NCBI RefSeq assembly: GCF_033126985.1
Contig: NZ_AP024714.1
Location: 1,504,990-1,568,989, forward strand
DNA length: 64,000 nt
Direction of reading: 5' to 3'
Source of the DNA: Methylomarinovum caldicuralii
GTDB lineage: Bacteria; Pseudomonadota; Gammaproteobacteria; Methylococcales; Methylothermaceae
Made by a program: the position numbers and the translations under genes. Below are positions 24,309 through 33,749 of the stretch, in pieces (position 1 is the first letter of the stretch; each line of letters opens with the position of its first letter). Under the pieces are notes generated by a model, which saw nothing but the letters and a program-made list of their open reading frames with translations, searched no databases and was not told where the DNA came from.

Positions 24309-25727
24309 CTAGCCCTGTTGTGAACTTTTTTCCTCGATCCAGGCGATCGCCTTCTCGATCCGCGCCAGGGACTTCTCCCGTCCCAGAAGATGCAGGGTGA
24401 CATCGATGGGCGGTGAAATCGCACATCCGGCCAGGGCGACCCGCAGCGGCTGGGCGACCTTGCCCAGTTTCAGGCCCAGGGCCTCGGCGGTGTCCAGCAC
24501 GACCTGATGCAGCGGTTCCGGCGCCCATTCCGGCAGGGCCTGGAAACGCTGGTACAGCGCTTTCAGCACCTCGAGGGCTTCGGGCTTGAGGTGTTTCCTG
24601 GCCGCCTTTTCGTCGTAGGTGTCGAAATCGCGGTAGAAGAAGGCGCTGGCCTCGGCCATTTCCTTGAGGGTTTTGCAGCGTTCGCGCTGTGCCAGCACCA
24701 CGTCCACCGGATCGGGCCCGCCCTCGGCCGGGTCGATGCCCAGGTGGCCCAGGTGCCAGCGCAGATGATGGGCCACATGCAGCGGATCGGAATGCATGAT
24801 GTAGTGGTGGTTGAGCCACAACAGCTTAGACGGGTTGAAGGTGGAGGCGGATTTGTTGACGTCCCGGATGTCGAACAGCTCGATCATCTCGTCGACGGAG
24901 AAGATCTCCTGGTCGCCGTGGGCCCATCCCAGCCGCACCAGATAGTTGAGCAGGGCTTCGGGCAGATAGCCCTGGTCGCGGTATTCCAGCACGCTCACCG
25001 CCCCGTGGCGCTTGGACAGGCGCGCCCCGTCCTCCCCCAGAATCATCGGCACGTGGGCGTACCGGGGCGGCTCCGCCCCCAGGGCCCGCATGATGTTGAT
25101 CTGGCGCGGGGTGTTGTTGAGGTGGTCGTCGCCGCGGATCACGTGGGTGATGCCCATGTCGAGATCGTCCACCACCACGGTCAGGTTGTAGGTGGGGGTA
25201 CCGTCGGAACGGGCGATGATGAGATCGTCGAGCTCGGCGTTCCGGAACACCACCCGGCCGCGGACCAGGTCGTCGATGACCACCTCCCCCTCCCTGGGGG
25301 TCTTGAAGCGGATCACCGGCTGTACCCCCTCGCGCGGTTCGGTGCGCTCGCGGCAACGGCCGTCGTAGCGCGGCTTTTCCTTGCGCGCCATCTGCTCGGC
25401 CCGCATCGCCTCCAGCTCCTCCTTGGTGCAGTAGCAGTAGTAGGCGTGGCCCGATTCGAGCAACTGCCGGATCACCTCGCGGTAACGGTCGAAACGCTCG
25501 GTCTGATAATACGGACCCTCGTCGTAGTCCAGCCCCAGCCAGGCCATCCCCTCGAGGATGACGTTGACCGATTCGCGCGTGGAGCGCTCGCGGTCGGTGT
25601 CCTCGATGCGGAGAATGAAATCGCCGCCGTGCTTGCGCGCATACAGCCAGTTGAACAACGCCGTCCGCGCCCCGCCGATGTGCAGGTAACCGGTGGGGCT
25701 GGGGGCAAAACGGGTGCGTACGCTCAT
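24309..25727 (-). CDS. gltX: Glutamyl-tRNA synthetase
   Basis: 472 residues of class I GluRS. The HIGH motif is in [17 protein letters not shown] (about 6-22), the KMSKS equivalent is RLSKRHG (about 238-244), and a zinc-site region [12 protein letters not shown] with a Cys further on is present near 98-125. The C-terminal anticodon-binding domain is full length. It is followed by tRNA-Ala and tRNA-Glu, so the enzyme and one of its substrates share a transcript, an arrangement known from other gammaproteobacteria. Confidence 0.96.
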   Translation of the reverse strand: MSVRTRFAPSPTGYLHIGGARTALFNWLYARKHGGDFILRIEDTDRERSTRESVNVILEGMAWLGLDYDEGPYYQTERFDRYREVIRQLLESGHAYYCYCTKEELEAMRAEQMARKEKPRYDGRCRERTEPREGVQPVIRFKTPREGEVVIDDLVRGRVVFRNAELDDLIIARSDGTPTYNLTVVVDDLDMGITHVIRGDDHLNNTPRQINIMRALGAEPPRYAHVPMILGEDGARLSKRHGAVSVLEYRDQGYLPEALLNYLVRLGWAHGDQEIFSVDEMIELFDIRDVNKSASTFNPSKLLWLNHHYIMHSDPLHVAHHLRWHLGHLGIDPAEGGPDPVDVVLAQRERCKTLKEMAEASAFFYRDFDTYDEKAARKHLKPEALEVLKALYQRFQALPEWAPEPLHQVVLDTAEALGLKLGKVAQPLRVALAGCAISPPIDVTLHLLGREKSLARIEKAIAWIEEKSSQQG

Positions 25728-25794
25728 CTGTTTCCCGCGCAGGTTTCCCCCGCCGGAAGGCGAAGGAGGAAAGCGCGGCCTCCTTGCAAGTTGT

Positions 25795-26135
25795 TAAACA
25801 CGAAACAGGTACCGGGATTTCCACCCGGCGGGCCTTGCGGCTCTGCCCTTACGGGCCTGGTAACGCCCGACCACCGCAAGGTGGTCAGGGTCTCCCCTCG
25901 GTAAGGTTGCAGGCCGGCCCTTTGTCCCGATCCGTTTCTTGGGTACCCGGCCCTTGTCTGCAACCGGGACTTCCAGAGCCTGGGTAAGGTAAGCATCCCA
26001 GGGTGGGTCTTTTGGCCTTACCTGCTTTGTTGCCGATTGGTTACGGCTTTCCCTGGTCAACCCCGGGCCTTCAGGTTTCCCCAAAGGCCCCTCCCTTTAG
26101 GGAGGGGTGGTTGACCGGGTTCTCGTCCTTGGGTT
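25795..26135 (-). ncRNA. Candidate structured RNA with eight stems and a pseudoknot; strand tentative
   Basis: This 430-base gap has no plausible gene but a dense set of perfect complementary pairs: 25812-25816/25824-25828; GCCC 25845/GGGC 25853; GACCACC 25869/GGTGGTC 25880 (four-base loop); GGTTGCAG-GCCGG 25905-25917 with CCGGC 25947 and CTGCAACC 25958; CCTGGG 25979/CCCAGG 25997 whose loop holds GGTAAG 25988 that pairs with CTTACC 26017 (an H-type pseudoknot); GGTCAACC 26055/GGTTGACC 26109 enclosing GGGCCTT 26065/AAGGCCC 26084 and CTCCC 26091/GGGAG 26100. On the minus strand two loops are GNRA (GTAA, GCAA) and the 3' end carries AAGGAGG, a ribosome site with no gene after it. It may be a HEARO/omega-RNA-like or other large RNA; no family is proven. 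Confidence 0.5.
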
Positions 26136-26160
26136 GAAAAACTGGGTATTTTACCAGACT

Positions 26161-27039
26161 TCATCCCCGCTGCAGGGCGGCGACAATCCGCGCCAGGGGC
26201 ACCAGGACGATATTGGCCCGGAACAAGGGGGTATCGTCGATCAGGCCGCGGCACTGGAAATGCTGCCCGGCATCGTCCTCCCTTTCGGGCCGGACCAGGA
26301 TGTGCAGGCGCGCGTTGCTGCGGAGGGTTTCAGCCACCCGCAGATGGACCTGGATCTCGTGGCGGGCATAGACCATCGGCTCGGCCTCGAAATCGTGGCC
26401 CCGGCACCGGGCCCGCTCCAGCAGGGCGCAGGAAATGTAACTGACCGGAAACATATAAGGAAAGCGGACCCGCTCTTCCAGTTCATCGAAATAACGTTGC
26501 GGCGGCACCTGACAACCGAGGAGGAAGTTCTTGGCGTTGGCCGTCATCATGAACTTGCGTTTGAGGAACCATCCGCCTTCCAGCTCGCTGCGGTCGGAAC
26601 GGGCGGCCAGAGCGGATGGCACATCCTCCCCGTCTTCGGCAAGTTGCCGGCAACGTCCGTGCTGACCCAGCAGGACCGGATGCCTGCCGTGCTTGAGCAG
26701 CACCCGGTTGCCCAGCACGCCTTTCGTCCCGTCGTAACGGCCGGGACGGATGGTCAGCCGGCAGGACTGCCCGGGCTTGACGGCGGCGGCAAAGTTGAGT
26801 TGCCAGTGACAGACGGGCAACTGCGCCAACAGTCCGGGATCGTCGTGTTCGCGGCGGTAAAGCTCCACCTGTTCGGCCAGCCAGGTCGCGGTCTGGAAGC
26901 CCAGGACGATGGGGCTGCCGAAGGGATTGTCCCGGAGCCGGTGCCACTTGCCGGGATCGTGGAAGGGATTGAAGTCGTCGGTGGCGAAACGCGCCACGTC
27001 GATGTGCAGCTGGGAAAACGGGGGCAGTTCGGCGGTCAT
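26161..27039 (-). CDS. Hotdog-fold (MaoC/DUF3581-like) protein
   Basis: 292 residues. FATDDFNPFHDPGKWHRL followed by GSPIVLGFQTATWLAEQ (residues about 18-55) is the hydratase-type hotdog motif with the D-x-N-P-x-H catalytic-like set of MaoC proteins; the rest of the chain forms a second hotdog-like half. It is closest in pattern to DUF3581, whose role is unknown. Some members act on acyl-CoA-like substrates, which is only a possibility here. The gene is divergent from the prs-like gene. Confidence 0.6.
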   Translation of the reverse strand: MTAELPPFSQLHIDVARFATDDFNPFHDPGKWHRLRDNPFGSPIVLGFQTATWLAEQVELYRREHDDPGLLAQLPVCHWQLNFAAAVKPGQSCRLTIRPGRYDGTKGVLGNRVLLKHGRHPVLLGQHGRCRQLAEDGEDVPSALAARSDRSELEGGWFLKRKFMMTANAKNFLLGCQVPPQRYFDELEERVRFPYMFPVSYISCALLERARCRGHDFEAEPMVYARHEIQVHLRVAETLRSNARLHILVRPEREDDAGQHFQCRGLIDDTPLFRANIVLVPLARIVAALQRG

Positions 27040-27149
27040 GGCGGCCTCCTGATGAAACTCGGCGTCTTACCTGAAGTGTAGTGAATCCCGCCGTTGCCGA
27101 TACCGGCCCGATGACCGACAATGCGCCAAACACCTTCGAGGAGAGCGTC

Positions 27150-28133
27150 ATGGACACCCTCTGCCTGTTCGCCCTTGCCGGCTCCCGCGACCTGGGCCGA
27201 CGGATCGCCGCCCGCCTGGGAATCGAACCGGCCTGCCACGAGGAACGCCGCTTCGAGGACGGCGAGCACAAGCTGCGGCCGCTGCAGAGCGTCCGCGGCC
27301 GCCCGGTCGTGGTGCTGTCGTCCCTCCATTCCGACCCCGGTCTGAACGTCAACGACAAGATCATGCGGCTGGCCCTGTTCTGCGGCGCCCTGCATGATGC
27401 CTCGGCCCGGGAGATCACCCTGCTGCTGCCCTATCTGGCCTACGCCCGCAAGGACCGCCGCACCAAACCCCGGGACCCGGTGAGCCTGCGCTATCTGGCC
27501 GCCATGCTGGAGGCGGTCGGTGCCGACCGGGTCGCCACCCTCGAGGTCCACAACCCGGCCGCCTTCCAGAATGCGTTCCGCATCGTCACCGAACACCTGC
27601 CGGCCGCCGCCCTGCTTGTCCCCCATGTGGCCGAACCACTGCGGCAGGCGGCCCGCATCGTGGTGGTTTCCCCCGACACCGGCGGTTACAAGCGGGCCCA
27701 GGATTTCCGCCAACGGCTGGAACGGAACCTGGGACGGGAGATCGACAGCGCCTTCGTGGAGAAGCTGCGCAGCGGCGGCGAGCTGCAACACGGCCGGCTG
27801 GTGGGAGACGTGAAGGGCGCCACGGTGCTGATCGTGGACGACCTGATCGTCACCGGCCGCACCCTGATCCATGCCGCCCGCACCTGCAAACAGGCCGGCG
27901 CTGTCCAGGTGACCGCGGTGGCCGCCCACGGCCTGTTCGACGCCAGCGCCAACGCCATCCTGGCCGATGCCGCCCTCGACCGGATCGTGGTCAGCGACAG
28001 CGTCCCCCTATGGCGGCTCGAAAATCCTGCCGTGGCCGCCAGGCTGGAAACCGTCGATTCCAGCCCTTTCCTCGCCGAAGTGGTGCGGCGCATCCATGCG
28101 GGCGAATCGCTCAACGACTGGCTGGGCGGGTGA
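27150..28133 (+). CDS. Ribose-phosphate pyrophosphokinase-like protein
   Basis: 327 residues of the PRPP synthetase fold. RRFEDGEHKLRP replaces the classic FSDGE motif, LLPYLAYARKDRRTKPRDPVSLRYLA is the ATP-loop/flexible-loop region, EVHNPAAFQNAF matches DLHxxQ-type with His, and the PRPP loop VLIVDDLIVTGRTLIHAA is intact. It differs enough from the housekeeping Prs to be a paralogue of the kind called prs-like. Start at 27150 has GAGGAGAG upstream. It heads a group with rpiA, consistent with ribose 5-phosphate use. Confidence 0.85.
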   Translation: MDTLCLFALAGSRDLGRRIAARLGIEPACHEERRFEDGEHKLRPLQSVRGRPVVVLSSLHSDPGLNVNDKIMRLALFCGALHDASAREITLLLPYLAYARKDRRTKPRDPVSLRYLAAMLEAVGADRVATLEVHNPAAFQNAFRIVTEHLPAAALLVPHVAEPLRQAARIVVVSPDTGGYKRAQDFRQRLERNLGREIDSAFVEKLRSGGELQHGRLVGDVKGATVLIVDDLIVTGRTLIHAARTCKQAGAVQVTAVAAHGLFDASANAILADAALDRIVVSDSVPLWRLENPAVAARLETVDSSPFLAEVVRRIHAGESLNDWLGG

Positions 28134-28202
28134 AACCCGGCCCTTGACGCCGCTATTTCCGAGTACCATACTCGGCATTACCCGTTTCGGAGGAGAAGCG
28201 TC

Positions 28203-28877
28203 ATGTCCGACAAGAACCTGGTCGCCCGGCAGGCGGCCCGTCAGATCGAAAGCGGCATGCTGGTCGGACTCGGCACCGGCTCGACCGCCGACCTGTTCAT
28301 CGAGGCCCTGGCCCGGCGGCACCGCGAGGAGGGGCTGCAGATCACCACCGTGTCCAGCTCCCCGGTCAGCGCCGTCAAGGCCGAGCAGCTGGGCCTGCCA
28401 CAGATCGCCGTCGAGCAGGTCGTCCGGCTGGACGTGTACGTGGACGGGGCCGACGAGGTCGCCCCGGATCTCACCCTGTTGAAGGGCCGGGGCCAGGACC
28501 TGGTCAGGGAAAAACTGCTGGCCCGCGCCGCCGAACGCTTCTGGGTGCTGATCGACGCATCCAAGGAGGTGGGGCGGATCGGGGCGCGTTTCCCCATCCC
28601 GGTGGAGGTCTGGCCCTTCGCCTGGCGCGCGGTCCGGGGGCTGATCGGTGAACTGGGCGGGACGGCGGAGCTGCGCCTCAATCAGGCCGGAGTCGCCGTC
28701 ACCTCCGCCGGAGGCATGGTGCTCGACTGCCGCTTCAGTGACGAACCGACGCCCGAGGTCCTCGACGCCCTGCTCAGCGAAATGCCTGGAGTGATGGAAC
28801 ACGGCATCTTTCACCAGCTCGCCACCACCGTCCTGGTCGCCGCCGACGGCCAGGTGTGCGAACGCCACGCAACTTAA
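28203..28877 (+). CDS. rpiA: Ribose-5-phosphate isomerase A
   Basis: 224 residues. VGLGTGSTADLFIEAL (phosphate loop, about 20-35), VDVYVDGADEVAPD (catalytic Asp pair, about 78-91), LLKGRGQDLVREK and KEVGRIGARFPIPVEVWP are all RpiA signatures. It interconverts ribose 5-phosphate and ribulose 5-phosphate in the pentose phosphate pathway and, in methylotrophs, in the ribulose monophosphate cycle. Ribosome site GGAGGAG precedes the start. Confidence 0.95.
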   Translation: MSDKNLVARQAARQIESGMLVGLGTGSTADLFIEALARRHREEGLQITTVSSSPVSAVKAEQLGLPQIAVEQVVRLDVYVDGADEVAPDLTLLKGRGQDLVREKLLARAAERFWVLIDASKEVGRIGARFPIPVEVWPFAWRAVRGLIGELGGTAELRLNQAGVAVTSAGGMVLDCRFSDEPTPEVLDALLSEMPGVMEHGIFHQLATTVLVAADGQVCERHAT

Positions 28878-28895
28878 CCTTTCGAGGAGGATCCC

Positions 28896-29369
28896 ATGGA
28901 ACTGCAAGTCAATCAACCCGCTCCCGATTTCACCGTCCCCAATCAGAACGGCGAGCCGGTCAGCCTCGCCGACTTCCGCGGCAAGAAAACCGTGGTGCTC
29001 TACTTCTATCCCAAGGACGACACCCCCGGTTGCACCATCGAAGCCAACGAGTTCACCCAGCTGGCGGACGAATTCGCCAACCACGACGCGGTCGTCCTGG
29101 GGGTCAGCAAGGATCCCTGCGACATGCACCGGGCCTTCATCGCCAAGTACGGCCTCAAGGTGGACCTGCTCGCCGACACCGACGGCACCCTGTGCGAAAA
29201 ATACGGCGTCTGGCGGGAGAAGGTGAAGGAGGGGGTCAGGAAGATGGCCATTCTCCGCTCCACCTTCATCATCGACAAGAACGGCAACCTCGCCTACGTG
29301 GAATATGGCGTCAATCCGGAAGGCCACGCCCAGGCGATGCTGGAGAAGGTCAAGGAACTGAACGCCTAA
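28896..29369 (+). CDS. bcp: Thioredoxin-dependent thiol peroxidase (peroxiredoxin Q)
   Basis: 157 residues of the PrxQ/Bcp subfamily. LYFYPKDDTPGCTIEANEF contains the peroxidatic Cys (about residue 46). The usual resolving Cys five residues later (CTxEAxxF type) is absent: the position is Asn/Glu, so it may act as a 1-Cys form or use a Cys elsewhere. It reduces hydroperoxides with thioredoxin. GAGGAG lies before the start. The stop is convergent with the kinase-like gene and overlaps it by four bases. Confidence 0.92.
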   Translation: MELQVNQPAPDFTVPNQNGEPVSLADFRGKKTVVLYFYPKDDTPGCTIEANEFTQLADEFANHDAVVLGVSKDPCDMHRAFIAKYGLKVDLLADTDGTLCEKYGVWREKVKEGVRKMAILRSTFIIDKNGNLAYVEYGVNPEGHAQAMLEKVKELNA

Positions 29370-30367
29370 TCCGGCAGGCGATGGCTGTAACGGGCCGCCA
29401 GCGCCAGATAGCGCCAGGCCCGCGGCAGCCACCGCCCCTGCCCTTCCTCACGCGCCCGGGCCAGCAGCAGGCGGCCACGCAGGGTGGCCCGATAGGCGAG
29501 ATAAAACGCCAGCAGCGACGGGGGCCAGTCATCGCCGCTGCGGCGGCGGTAGTGCTCCAGAAACGCCAGACCGGCCTGGACACAACCCAGCCAGGCGCAC
29601 TCCAGCGCCAGATAGGCCGCCTCGTCGGCACGGTCGAGCAGGCGGAAATCGCGCTTGAACTCCAGCCGGTCGAAGACCAGGGGCCTGCGGGTTTCGAAAC
29701 AGACGTGCTCCGGGCGCAGATCTCCGTGGCCCTCGATGATGCAACCACTCCGGGCGCGCTGGTCGAACAGGCTGCGGTGATTCTCCAGAAAGGCCCGCTG
29801 TCTTTCCAGCAGACGCCGGCAGTTCCAACCGCCCCACAAATCCCGCAGGCGCTGCAGCGCCTGCGCGTTGGTGTCAATCCAGCGCCGGTAATGGACCCGG
29901 CAAGCCTCCCCGTCCGCAAGGACCGGGGTACACCGGCGGTGGAAAGCGGCGATCCTCGCCGCCAACGCCGGCAGCATCCACCCCTCCAGCCGGTTCTCCT
30001 GCAACAGCCGGTCGAGCATGAGCGGCCGCGGCAGACGCCGCATCCACACCAGCCAGTCCACAACTTCGCCGTCACCGTCCAGGGCCAGGCGGCCGCCGGA
30101 CGCGGTCAGGGGCAGGACGCCGAGATAGACCCCCGGCGCCAGCGGCCGGTTGAGCCGCACTTCCTCCCGGCAGTAGTATCCGCGCGCGGCCACGGTGCTG
30201 AAATCGAGATAGGGGCGGCGCAGGGGTTTCTTGAGCTTGTAGGCGTGACGGTCGGTCAGAAACACCCAGGCCATGTGGGTCTCGACCACCTCGACCCGGG
30301 CGGGACGGTCGGGATAGGCGGCGGGATCCCGCAGCAGCGCCAGCTTGGCGGCCAGGGCGGGGTCCAT
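29366..30367 (-). CDS. Kinase-fold protein of the COG2187 aminoglycoside phosphotransferase-like family
   Basis: 333 residues. N-terminal RVEVVETHMAWVFLTDRHAYKLKKPLRRPYLDFS has the lysine strand, and the catalytic loop is CIIEGHGDLRPEHVCFE (about 205-221) with VFDRLEFKRDFRLLDRADEAAYLALE providing the metal-binding Asp. This is COG2187, whose substrates are unknown; drug resistance should not be assumed. Start at 30367 is four bases after the Nudix stop, so the two genes form an operon. Confidence 0.8.
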   Translation of the reverse strand: MDPALAAKLALLRDPAAYPDRPARVEVVETHMAWVFLTDRHAYKLKKPLRRPYLDFSTVAARGYYCREEVRLNRPLAPGVYLGVLPLTASGGRLALDGDGEVVDWLVWMRRLPRPLMLDRLLQENRLEGWMLPALAARIAAFHRRCTPVLADGEACRVHYRRWIDTNAQALQRLRDLWGGWNCRRLLERQRAFLENHRSLFDQRARSGCIIEGHGDLRPEHVCFETRRPLVFDRLEFKRDFRLLDRADEAAYLALECAWLGCVQAGLAFLEHYRRRSGDDWPPSLLAFYLAYRATLRGRLLLARAREEGQGRWLPRAWRYLALAARYSHRLPD

Positions 30368-30371
30368 GGCG

Positions 30372-30818
30372 TCACCGGCCTGTCGGGCCGCTGACGATGA
30401 CATGGGCCCAGTCAAGCACCGCCTGCAGCCGCGGCACCAGCAGTTTGCGCGCCTCCCCGTAGGGCAGCCAGCGGAATTCCTGATGCTCGGGAAAGCCCAG
30501 CTCCGGACTGACCGGCAGGGTCACCTTCCCCTCCGGGGCTTCCGCCAGGTAATAACGGGCCACCTTGCCCTTGCCGTAGGGCGGGGTTTCGCAATAAACT
30601 TTCCCCCACCGGAAACGCAGGCCGGTCAACCCCGTCTCCTCGGCCACCTCGCGGACCGCCGCCTGCAGCGGCTCCTCCCCAGGCTCCACCATGCCCTTGG
30701 GGAAATCCCAGTAGCGGTAGGCCCGCAGCAGGAGGTAATGGGGCCGGCCGTCGATGAACCTCACCACAACCACCCCGGCCGACAGGTGCCTGGCTTGCGG
30801 ATGCCGATTCCGTTCCAT
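30372..30818 (-). CDS. Nudix hydrolase
   Basis: 148 residues. The Nudix box GMVEPGEEPLQAAVREVAEETGL (family pattern GX5EX7REUXEEXGU) is complete at about residues 42-64, and the protein has the short beta-hairpin start SAGVVVVRF of Ap4A-hydrolase-like members. Substrate cannot be told; a dinucleoside polyphosphate is the usual guess. An in-frame upstream ATG at 30854 would add 12 residues; the start used here begins at MERNRHPQ. Confidence 0.85.
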   Translation of the reverse strand: MERNRHPQARHLSAGVVVVRFIDGRPHYLLLRAYRYWDFPKGMVEPGEEPLQAAVREVAEETGLTGLRFRWGKVYCETPPYGKGKVARYYLAEAPEGKVTLPVSPELGFPEHQEFRWLPYGEARKLLVPRLQAVLDWAHVIVSGPTGR

Positions 30819-30866
30819 GGAAACTATGATGGCGTCCCCGGCGGCGCTTGCCAAGCGCCCCGACGC

Positions 30867-30903
30867 AAAAAGGCCGGCGCTCCCTGCGGAACGCCGGCCC
30901 TTT
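30867..30903 (-). terminator. Terminator of deaD
   Basis: GGCCGGCG (30872-30879)/CGCCGGCC (30892-30899) stem, followed on the minus strand by five T. It lies 22 bases after the deaD stop. Confidence 0.8.
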
Positions 30904-30924
30904 GTCCAGCCGGGACGGCGGCGA

Positions 30925-32561
30925 CTAGGCTTTGGAAATGTTCAGCGGGCGGCCGGCGACCCACACTTTCTTCAGGGTTCGCAGCACTTCCCGCGGCATG
31001 CCGTCGGGAAGGTCCACGGTGCTGAAATCGTCGTGGATGTTGATGCGGCCGATGAAGCGGCTGTCCAGGCCGGCCTCGTTGGCGATCGCGCCCATGATGT
31101 TGCCGGGACGGACGCCGTGGTTACGGCCCACCTCAATCCGGTAACTGGCCATTTCCACCGCCTCCCTGCGGCTGCGGCGCCTGAGGGTCATGCGCTCCCC
31201 ATTCGCCGGCCGGCGTTCCCGATTCGGCTCGGCCCGCAGCGCCTTTTCGTCCAGCAGCAGCGGCTCGTCCCCCTGCAGCAGGGTCGCCAGCGCGGCGGCG
31301 ATGTCGAGGGCGGGGACGTTGTGCTCCTGTTCGTATTGCTGCAGCAGTTCCCGGAAGAAACCGACGTCCTGGTTGGCCAGGGTGTCGCTGATGCGCTGCT
31401 GGAATTTGGCTAGGCGCTGGCTGTTGATGGTTTCCGCGGTGGGAAGCTCCATGGGCTCGATCTTTTTCCGGGTCGCCCGTTCGATGGCCAGCAGCAGGCG
31501 CTTTTCCCGCGGGGTGACGAACAGGATAGCGTCCCCGCTGCGTCCGGCGCGGCCGGTGCGGCCGATGCGGTGGACGTAGGACTCGGTGTCGAGGGGGACG
31601 TCGTAGTTGATCACGTGGGTGATGCGCTGCACGTCCAGGCCGCGGGCGGCCACGTCGGTGGCGACGATGATGTCGAGCCAGCCGCTTTTGAGCTGCTCGA
31701 CGGTGCGCTGGCGCTGGTTCTGGGGGATATCCCCGTTGAGGGGGGCGACGGCGTAGCCGCGGGCGGCCAGTTTCTCCGCCAGTTCCACCGTGGCGGTCTT
31801 GGTGCGCACGAACAGGATCACGGCTTCGAAATCCTCGGCTTCGAGGATCCGGGTCAGGGCGTCGAGCTTGGCATGGGGGCGGAGCAGACAGTAGCGCTGG
31901 CGCACGGTGTCGGCGGTAGTGACCTTGACCTGGATCTTGATTTCCTCCGGATCGCGCAGGTGACGCTGGGCGATGCGGCGGATCGGCGCCGGCATGGTGG
32001 CGGAAAACAGCGCCACCTGGCGCTCGGCCGGGGTCTTTTCGAGAATCCAGTCCACGTCGTCGACGAAGCCCATGCGCAGCATTTCGTCGGCCTCGTCCAG
32101 CACCAGGGTGTGGAGGGCGGACAGATCGAGGGTGCCGCGGCGCATGTGGTCCATGATCCGCCCCGGGGTGCCGACCACCACGTGAACGCCGCGGCGCAGG
32201 GCGCGCAGCTGGCGGCCGTATTCCTGACCGCCATAGATCGGCAGCACGTGCAGCTCCGGAAGATTGGCGGCGTAGGTCTGGAAGGCTTCAGCCACCTGCA
32301 GGGCCAGCTCGCGGGTCGGCGTCAGCACCAGCACCTGTGGGCGGGCGTCGCCGATGTCGATGCGGGCCAAAAGCGGCAGGGCGAAGGCGGCGGTCTTGCC
32401 GGTGCCGGTCTGGGCCTGGGCGATGACGTCGCGGCCTTCGAGCACGTGGGGGATGGTGGCGGCCTGGATCGGCGTGGGGGATTCGTAACCGGCCTGGCGT
32501 ACCGCGGAAAGGACGGCTTCAGGCAGATCTCGAAGGATGCGAAAGTGGAAATCTCGGACAT
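30925..32561 (-). CDS. deaD: DEAD-box RNA helicase DeaD/CsdA with apparent frameshift after codon 11
   Basis: The body is a full DEAD-box helicase: Q motif GYESPTPIQA, AQTGTGKT (motif I), PTRELALQ, VLDEADEML, SAT, RGLDVQRI, HRIGRTGRAGRSGD, then a basic linker and a DbpA-type RNA-binding C-terminus (RIEVGRNHGVRPGNIMGAIANEAGL). The natural start appears to be MSEISTFASFE at 32561, but it continues into DLPEAVLSAVRQAGY only if one G is added near 32530 (GAGATCTG should be GAGGATCTG). The uninterrupted frame starts from an unlikely ATG at 32628 instead. DeaD unwinds structured mRNA and helps ribosome assembly in the cold. Confidence 0.88.
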
Positions 32562-32730
32562 AATGATACCTTGGGTCTTGATGAATGGGCGGGCAGCTCG
32601 ATGCACTGCGCCGCGCTGAATTCATCAAAAAGGCGCCAAGGCATCTGGAACTACATGTGTGCTACAACAACCGGCGGGGATGTCGAATAGGGACGGTCGC
32701 TGGCGGGTAGTCGCTCAATATAACAGAAAC

Positions 32731-32769
32731 CAATAAAAAAACAAAGCCCGCCTGAGATTCCAGACGGGC
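32731..32769 (-). terminator. Terminator of rpoS
   Basis: GCCCG-CTG...CAG-CGGGC stem (32746-32769), then TTTGTTTTTTT on the minus strand, 36 bases beyond the rpoS stop. Confidence 0.75.
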
Positions 32770-32804
32770 AAGGTTCACCGCAGCTGGCGAAGAAACAACC
32801 TGAC

Positions 32805-33725
32805 TCAATGAAAAATGGCGTCTGCCGAAAAGCCTTCGGTTTCCAGCATCTCGCGCAGCTTCTTCACCGCCTCCATCTGAATCTGGCGCACCCGCTCGCG
32901 GGTCACCTGTAATTCCCGGGCGACCTGCTCCAGGGTGGAAATCTCGTAGCCCCCCAGACCGTAGCGGCGCAGCAGCACCTCCCGGTGCTTCTCCGGCAGC
33001 TGGCGCAGCCAACGGTACATGTGTTGGCGCAGGCTGCTTTCCTGCACCTCGGTTTCGGGACCGTCGTCGGCTTCGTCGGTGAGGATGTCCAGCAGCGGTT
33101 TGTCGGACTCCTTTCCATAGGGAACGTCGATGGAATTGGTACGCTCGTTGAGCTTGAGCATCTGCTCCACCTCCTCGACCGGCTTGTCCAGATAGGCGGC
33201 GACATCCTCGGCGGTGGGATCTCGGTCAAGCTTTTGGGACAGCTGCCGCATGGCCTTGAGATAGACGTTCATCTCCTTGACGATGTGGATCGGCAGGCGG
33301 ATGGTGCGGGTCTGATTCATCAGCGCCCGCTCGATGGTCTGGCGGATCCACCAGGTGGCATAGGTGGAAAAGCGGAAGCCGCGCTCGGGATCGAATTTCT
33401 CCACCGCCCGGATCAGGCCCAGGTTGCCTTCCTCGATCAGATCGAGCAGCGGCAGGCCGCGGTTGAGATAGCGGCGGGCAATCTTGACCACCAGGCGCAG
33501 GTTGCTTTCGATCATCACCCGACGTGCCGCCTCGTCTCCCTGGCGGGCCAGACGGCCGTAGTGTTTTTCCTCGTCCGCGCTCAGCAATTTGGAACGGCTC
33601 AACTCGTTGAGATAGATCTGGGTGGCGTCGAACTGACCACCCCGGGAAGCCGTCCCTGCTTCTTCGCCCCAACCCGGCGCAGTGTCCATCATTTCCCCCA
33701 TGTCGATGCCCGTCATCTGTGCCAT
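32805..33725 (-). CDS. rpoS: RNA polymerase sigma factor RpoS
   Basis: 306 residues. Region 1.2/2 ([89 protein letters not shown]) and region 4 ([36 protein letters not shown]) are complete; the N-terminus is short, as in RpoS rather than RpoD. Downstream of nlpD, the usual neighbour. It directs stationary-phase and stress transcription. Confidence 0.95.
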   Translation of the reverse strand: MAQMTGIDMGEMMDTAPGWGEEAGTASRGGQFDATQIYLNELSRSKLLSADEEKHYGRLARQGDEAARRVMIESNLRLVVKIARRYLNRGLPLLDLIEEGNLGLIRAVEKFDPERGFRFSTYATWWIRQTIERALMNQTRTIRLPIHIVKEMNVYLKAMRQLSQKLDRDPTAEDVAAYLDKPVEEVEQMLKLNERTNSIDVPYGKESDKPLLDILTDEADDGPETEVQESSLRQHMYRWLRQLPEKHREVLLRRYGLGGYEISTLEQVARELQVTRERVRQIQMEAVKKLREMLETEGFSADAIFH

Positions 33726-33749
33726 CCCCGTACCCTCCTGCGAAAGCGG

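Noticed and set aside
29366-30367. Aminoglycoside-resistance kinase
   Set aside because: The kinase fold is there, but the family is COG2187 of unknown substrate, so a resistance function is not supported.
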